From positions 1 through 9,306 of the forward strand of contig CALZEK010000041.1 in assembly GCA_945639745.1 (NCBI GenBank): a DNA stretch of 9,306 bases. Direction: 5' to 3'. The position numbers were made by a program, and so were the translations under genes. How positions within the stretch are numbered: position 1 is the stretch's first letter; every line of letters starts with the position of its first letter. This document shows positions 5,838-9,306 of this stretch, piece by piece. The DNA is from an uncultured Bacillaceae bacterium (GTDB taxonomy: Bacteria; Bacillota; Bacilli; Bacillales; Amphibacillaceae). The notes beneath the pieces are model-generated. The model had not been told where the DNA came from. It searched no databases and worked only from the letters and a program-made list of their open reading frames with translations.

Positions 5838-6572
5838 TTAATTTTTACTTTGAATAAGGTTCATGACCTTTCGTTTCCATTTGAGGAATTCATCTGTCAG
5901 CATCAATGCTGGATCACGTGGTCTAGCAAATGGTATTTCAATGACTTCCTTGACTACTGCTGGTGAATGACTGAGTATTACAATCTTATCTGATAAAAAT
6001 AGTGCTTCTTCGATATTGTGTGTGATAAATAAAATCGATTGTTCGTATTTTTCCCAAGTCTCAAGCAGCCACTGCTGCATATCTATTCTAGTGAATTCAT
6101 CCAAGGCAGAAAAGGGTTCGTCTAAGCATAGTAAATTTTGTGGGCATAATAAGGCACGAATAAATGATACTCGCTGTCTCATTCCACCAGATAACTCTGC
6201 TGGATAAGCATTTATAACATCTTTTAGTCCAGCAATCTGAAGCATCTGAATCGCTTTATCTTTAGTTACTTCACTTGATATTTCTTGACCTAATAATACA
6301 TTTTCTAAAACAGTACGCCAAGGAAATAGTGAATCTTGTTGGGGCATATAACTCATATGTCCTCGTTTATTTAAAATTGATTGATTTGACATAATAATAT
6401 CACCTTCATCTGGTGATATTATTCCGCCAATCATACCAAACAATGTACTTTTCCCACTTCCTGATGGACCAATTAAAGATACAAACTCTCCTTTACCTAC
6501 TTCAAAAGAGACATCTTTTAGTACTATTTTATCTTCAAATGATTTACCTACCTTTTTTATAACTAAGCTCAT
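5838..6572 (-). CDS. thiZ: ABC transporter ATP-binding protein for a thiamine pyrimidine precursor
   Basis: Energises import through the ThiX permease. The 244-residue protein has all ABC motifs: Walker A GPSGSGKST (35-43), Q-loop MPQQDSLFPW (76-85), signature LSGGM (127-131), Walker B LLCLDEP (147-153), D-loop SALD and the H-loop histidine at 185. It resembles the NitT/TauT-type ATPases that pair with NMT1-like receptors; the ThiZ assignment rests mainly on its neighbours. The frame can be extended to 6596, but the ATG at 6572 has AAAGGGG 7 nt upstream and overlaps the permease stop as ATGA, so I choose 6572. The ATGA overlap implies translational coupling. Confidence 0.92.
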   Translation of the reverse strand: MSLVIKKVGKSFEDKIVLKDVSFEVGKGEFVSLIGPSGSGKSTLFGMIGGIISPDEGDIIMSNQSILNKRGHMSYMPQQDSLFPWRTVLENVLLGQEISSEVTKDKAIQMLQIAGLKDVINAYPAELSGGMRQRVSFIRALLCPQNLLCLDEPFSALDEFTRIDMQQWLLETWEKYEQSILFITHNIEEALFLSDKIVILSHSPAVVKEVIEIPFARPRDPALMLTDEFLKWKRKVMNLIQSKN

Positions 6573-7333
6573 AATCTGGCCCCTTTCTTTTGCCAACGGC
6601 TAAACAACTTTTCTAACAGCAGAATGACACTGAAAAAAGTTAAGCTCAGTATCATCGTTATTATGATTGCGACAAAAACGTGCGACGTTTTATATGAGGA
6701 GGTTGCCATCGTCATAAACACACCAATACCTTTTTGTGCACCGAGCCATTCTGATACAACAGCAGCCATGACACTATAAGTAGCAGCAATTTTTAAACCT
6801 GAAAATATCGCTGGAACTGCGTCAGGTAATTCTAGCTTCCAAAATATTTGTGATTTATTAGCACCCATCATTTGCATATAAAAAACAAGATCTCTATTCG
6901 TTTGCTGTAATCCACTTAAAGTAGATACGGCAATTGGGAAAAAACACGCAATCGTAATGATGATGAATTTCGGAATTGTTCCAAAGCCAAACCAAATGAC
7001 TAATAAAGGAGCTAATACAATAATTGGAATGTTTTGAGATAAAATTAAAAAGGGATAAAAGGTTTTCTTCAATCCTTTAAATAAATGAAGCAGTGTCGCT
7101 AGGCTTAATCCTATTGTTGAACCAATTATAAAACCAAGAATAGATAATAATAAGGTTGATAATAAGTGCGGATAAAAGTTTGGCCATACCTTAAATAAAT
7201 CTGTGAAAATAACGGATGGTGCAGGTAATAACCACTCTTCAACAGAAAATATATTTATCGCCATTTCCCATAAAATTAAAATAAGGAGGATGGCAATAAT
7301 TGACCGCCATCCTTGTTTTATGAAACGCATCAT
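6569..7333 (-). CDS. thiX: ABC transporter permease for a thiamine pyrimidine precursor
   Basis: A 254-residue integral membrane subunit of the BPD_transp_1 fold with about six membrane helices: an N-terminal IIAILLILILWEMAI helix, further helices around LLSILGFIIGSTIGL and PFLILSQNIPIIVLAPLLVIWF, and a C-terminal FVAIIITMILSLTFFSVILLL helix. The cytoplasmic EAA loop that docks the ATPase is seen at MMGANKSQIFWKLELPDAVP. The sequence type is that of NitT/TauT-like permeases. Start at 7333: GGAG lies 8 nt before the first ATG, and this ATG overlaps the stop of the upstream thiamine-binding gene as ATGA. Specificity comes from context with ThiY. Confidence 0.93.
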   Translation of the reverse strand: MMRFIKQGWRSIIAILLILILWEMAINIFSVEEWLLPAPSVIFTDLFKVWPNFYPHLLSTLLLSILGFIIGSTIGLSLATLLHLFKGLKKTFYPFLILSQNIPIIVLAPLLVIWFGFGTIPKFIIITIACFFPIAVSTLSGLQQTNRDLVFYMQMMGANKSQIFWKLELPDAVPAIFSGLKIAATYSVMAAVVSEWLGAQKGIGVFMTMATSSYKTSHVFVAIIITMILSLTFFSVILLLEKLFSRWQKKGARL

Positions 7334-7619
7334 CTATATTTCTCCGTCAAACGCTGAGTGCTAACACCTGAGGGATTATGAAATATCTTTACTTGAGAGA
7401 TGATGCTCTCTGCTCCCATGCTGACTAGTTTATCGTTCATTTTTTGAATCACTTGTAACAAGTCTTGAAGTTCACCTTCCATTGTTGTTTCTAAGGGGTG
7501 AACCTCATATTTAATACCTGCTTCTTCAATCACTTTTATCGCCGCATCGACAAATCATACTTATTTTCGCTTGGATTTACTGATGGGATTATTTGTATAC
7601 TCATGATTGTATTTTTCAT
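7330..7619 (-). pseudogene. Single-domain thiamine-binding protein (Thiamine_BP/MTH1187 family), frameshifted
   Basis: An intact version would be a protein of about 97 residues with one ferredoxin-like YkoF-type domain that binds thiamine or a related molecule in the cytoplasm. The start at 7619 has AGGAG 8 nt upstream, overlapping the thiY stop, and encodes MKNTIMSIQIIPSVNPSE then NKYDL. This frame stops at 7536-7538. The family sequence continues in another frame with VDAAIKVIEEAGIKYEVHP, followed by GELQDLLQVIQKM and FHNPSGVSTQRLTEKYR. Loss of one base near 7550-7556, next to a TTT run, explains it. No slippery heptamer is present, so a programmed shift is unlikely. A GTG at 7533 could start only a 67-residue fragment lacking the first beta strand. 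The reading frame is otherwise well kept and coupled to thiX by ATGA, which favours a recent mutation or a sequencing error. Confidence 0.82.
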
Positions 7620-7630
7620 AATGACCTCTC

Positions 7631-8620
7631 CTACTCTGTGATAAATTCATTAGTAAATGCTTCATTAACATCAAACGCTGGATCAATTAGATCATGTTCA
7701 ACCATAAAGTCTTTAACACTTTCCCAACGCTCTACTTCTTGCAGGCCAAACTCAGGCGCATCATCTTGATATTTTGTTGCCAGCCACTTTTGACTTTCCT
7801 TTACTAATTCAGCATCTAAATCTGGGACACTTTCAATTAAAACATCGGCAGCTTCTTCTGGCTTTTCAATCGCAAACTCATAACCTTTTACAGCTGCTCG
7901 CATGAACTTTTCAACCGTTTCTGGATCTTCTGAAATCATCTTTTCACTCGTTGCAATAATTGGTGTATAGAAATCAAGCCCATCTGCAAGGTCTTTTAAA
8001 TAAATCATATTTAGTTCTTGACCACGGATTTCCGCTTCAATACCAGTCCACCCTTGGAAAACAAGCGAAAAATCAATATCACGTTCTGCAGCTACAAAGA
8101 AGTCTGAATCACCAATATTTGTTGATTTTACTTGAGTATAGTCTGCACCATTTTTCTCCATACTTGTTTTCATAATTGCTTTTGATAATTCACTCATGCT
8201 CGCACCAAACACTTTACCTTCAAAGTCTGCTGGTTCAGTAATACCTTTCTCTACGGGTGATGCGTATCCTGCTGTATTATGCTGAATAACTGCACCGACT
8301 GAGACAAGTGGTAAATCTGAATCACGTGCCATCATTAGACCTTCTTGATAATTGATTCCTAAATCTGCTTTACCAGTAGCAACTAATTGACCCGCACCAG
8401 CCTCACCTGGCATGATAATTTCTACATCTAAACCTTCTTCTTCAAAGAAACCTTCCGACTGGGCAACATAAATCCCTGTATGATTTGTATTTGGAGTCCA
8501 GTCTAAAACAAAGGTAACTGGCTTGAGATCTTCTGTTTCTTCAGAGTTACTTGCGCCTTCTGAACTACAGCCTATGATAAATAAAAGTACAATGCTTATT
8601 AATAAAGTAAATCGTTTCAT
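7631..8620 (-). CDS. thiY: Thiamine pyrimidine precursor-binding lipoprotein (NMT1/THI5-like)
   Basis: Extracellular receptor of the ThiXYZ importer. The 329-residue protein starts with a lipoprotein signal peptide: MKRF, a hydrophobic core, and lipobox IIGC with the lipidated cysteine at residue 18, followed by a Ser/Glu-rich linker. The mature domain opens with VTFVLDWTPNTNHTGIYVAQ, the hallmark of the NMT1/THI5-like family (PF09084) that binds pyrimidines such as N-formyl-4-amino-5-aminomethyl-2-methylpyrimidine (FAMP, Bacillus halodurans ThiY) or HMP. A GEAGAGQLVATGKADLGI stretch further supports the family. No tenA or ylmB is in the window, so which pyrimidine is bound stays open. GGGAG lies about 10 nt before the ATG. 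The gene lies 47 nt after ykoF and 11 nt before the start of the thiamine-binding gene. Confidence 0.93.
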   Translation of the reverse strand: MKRFTLLISIVLLFIIGCSSEGASNSEETEDLKPVTFVLDWTPNTNHTGIYVAQSEGFFEEEGLDVEIIMPGEAGAGQLVATGKADLGINYQEGLMMARDSDLPLVSVGAVIQHNTAGYASPVEKGITEPADFEGKVFGASMSELSKAIMKTSMEKNGADYTQVKSTNIGDSDFFVAAERDIDFSLVFQGWTGIEAEIRGQELNMIYLKDLADGLDFYTPIIATSEKMISEDPETVEKFMRAAVKGYEFAIEKPEEAADVLIESVPDLDAELVKESQKWLATKYQDDAPEFGLQEVERWESVKDFMVEHDLIDPAFDVNEAFTNEFITE

Positions 8621-8667
8621 GATGATTAATCTCCCTTGTTATTTATGAATTAAATTTATTGTCTGAA

Positions 8668-9255
8668 TTATTTGTGAGACGGACTATTTATCGAAATATT
8701 TACTGTCATTACAGTATGATTGGAACCACTATCTATCGTTTTTTGAAAAACTGTTTCTAAACCTGTAAATATATCGAGTAAATCACCTGATAATTTTGTT
8801 GAATAATGTGCATGACTTACATCTACATATCTTTTCATTGCTTCTATTTGTTCATAAATTGTTTCCATATAACTTCCGCCACCAAGTGGATAGAGTGAAA
8901 ACTTAGCAGCAGCATAATGACTTTCATCTGATTGTGTTGTGTTGCTCAGGACATCATCTAAAGCAAGATATGCATCACTCTTACTGTCTCCAGGGCAACC
9001 TACACTGTATGTTGCCTGAAAAGATACATGTTTGCCTGTCTTTGCTGCATGGAGACAAATTGACTTTGTAACGTCAAAAACATGAATTAACTTCCCGCGT
9101 GCTGTAGTTGTCACATCATCTGTTTCCATCCAAACTTTTGATGTATCAGTTTCATTTAATGCACCTTCAATCACTTCAATAAAATCATCCGCCATTGGAT
9201 GTAATGAAAAACTTGCCCCAGCAATTTTACTTGTTCCACACTGTAAATCTGTCAT
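8668..9255 (-). CDS. ykoF: YkoF-family thiamine/HMP-binding protein
   Basis: A 195-residue cytoplasmic protein closely resembling Bacillus subtilis YkoF (about 200 residues), a tandem two-domain ferredoxin-like protein that binds thiamine. Conserved blocks are the N-terminal CGTSKIAGASFSLHPMADDF, DTSKVWMETDD, HVFDVTK with LHAAKTGKH, the SVGCPGD turn, and the C-terminal MTVNISINSPS. The internal repeat is visible: FSLHPMADDFIEVIEGAL in the first half corresponds to FSLYPLGGGSYMETIYEQI in the second. AGGAGG lies 8 nt before the ATG. It is the first gene of the operon seen here. In B. subtilis ykoF heads ykoFEDC, an ECF-like transporter; here it is paired with a ThiYXZ-type importer instead. Confidence 0.93.
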   Translation of the reverse strand: MTDLQCGTSKIAGASFSLHPMADDFIEVIEGALNETDTSKVWMETDDVTTTARGKLIHVFDVTKSICLHAAKTGKHVSFQATYSVGCPGDSKSDAYLALDDVLSNTTQSDESHYAAAKFSLYPLGGGSYMETIYEQIEAMKRYVDVSHAHYSTKLSGDLLDIFTGLETVFQKTIDSGSNHTVMTVNISINSPSHK

Positions 9256-9306
9256 TAAAAATTCCTCCTTATTAACATTAAAAATCTACATGTAAGTCTC
9301 TTTACA
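9256..9306 (-). promoter_or_regulatory. 3' end of the leader of the thiamine operon
   Basis: Only 51 nt upstream of ykoF are visible: the AGGAGG ribosome binding site and, farther out, TGTAA...TTACA (9302-9306 with 9291-9295, 6-nt loop), followed shortly by a GATTTTT U-tract. This could be the end of a terminator hairpin whose other bases lie outside the window, as expected for a TPP riboswitch expression platform. The riboswitch itself is not visible. Confidence 0.3.

Noticed and set aside
6016..6207. Open frame of 63 codons on the plus strand
   Set aside because: Antisense to the ABC ATPase between its signature and H-loop; no ribosome binding site or family features.
7536..7560. Programmed -1 ribosomal frameshift in the thiamine-binding gene
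   Set aside because: A -1 shift would restore the frame, but there is no X-XXY-YYZ slippery heptamer and no evident downstream hairpin, so mutation or sequence error is more likely.
7960..8175. Open frame of 71 codons on the plus strand
   Set aside because: Antisense to thiY, no start signals, and composition that follows the opposite strand's codons.

Overview
The window is AT-rich and densely coded, with strong AGGAGG-type ribosome binding sites, ATGA-coupled genes, sigma-A-like promoters and a DeoR/lipoprotein/ABC gene repertoire. All of this fits a low-GC Gram-positive bacterium of the Bacillota, most likely Bacillales (Staphylococcaceae or Bacillaceae). I cannot name the species. No rRNA, tRNA, CRISPR array, insertion sequence or phage gene is visible.

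Left part (1-3303): an apparent acid-sugar uptake and catabolism locus. On the minus strand a DeoR-family repressor (start 1822) is followed 36 nt downstream by a four-carbon acid sugar kinase (DUF1537/OtnK family) that runs off the left edge. Divergent from them, on the plus strand, is a sodium/cation symporter of the dicarboxylate/amino acid (DAACS) family. The 314-nt intergenic region holds a promoter for each direction and a perfect 14-bp inverted repeat. The symporter lacks the arginine that binds the second carboxylate in aspartate transporters, which would suit a monocarboxylate such as a four-carbon sugar acid. A strong bidirectional terminator closes the unit.

Middle part (3304-5144), all minus strand: a small DoxX-like membrane protein with a Fur-box-like operator over its -10 element. 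Upstream of it lies a two-gene unit, a cysteine-free carboxymuconolactone decarboxylase-family protein followed by an ECHDC3-like crotonase that lacks both catalytic glutamates of enoyl-CoA hydratase. That unit has its own well-formed promoter and a hairpin plus U-tract between the two genes.

Right part (5145-9306), all minus strand: a thiamine/pyrimidine salvage operon read in the order ykoF, thiY (lipoprotein receptor), a single-domain thiamine-binding protein, thiX (permease), thiZ (ATPase) and thiN (thiamine pyrophosphokinase). ThiYXZ should import a thiamine pyrimidine precursor, the YkoF-type proteins should bind thiamine-like ligands in the cytoplasm, and ThiN makes thiamine diphosphate. 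The small thiamine-binding gene has a one-base frameshift, so it is either broken or carries a sequence error. The operon's promoter, and probably a TPP riboswitch, lie just beyond the right edge.
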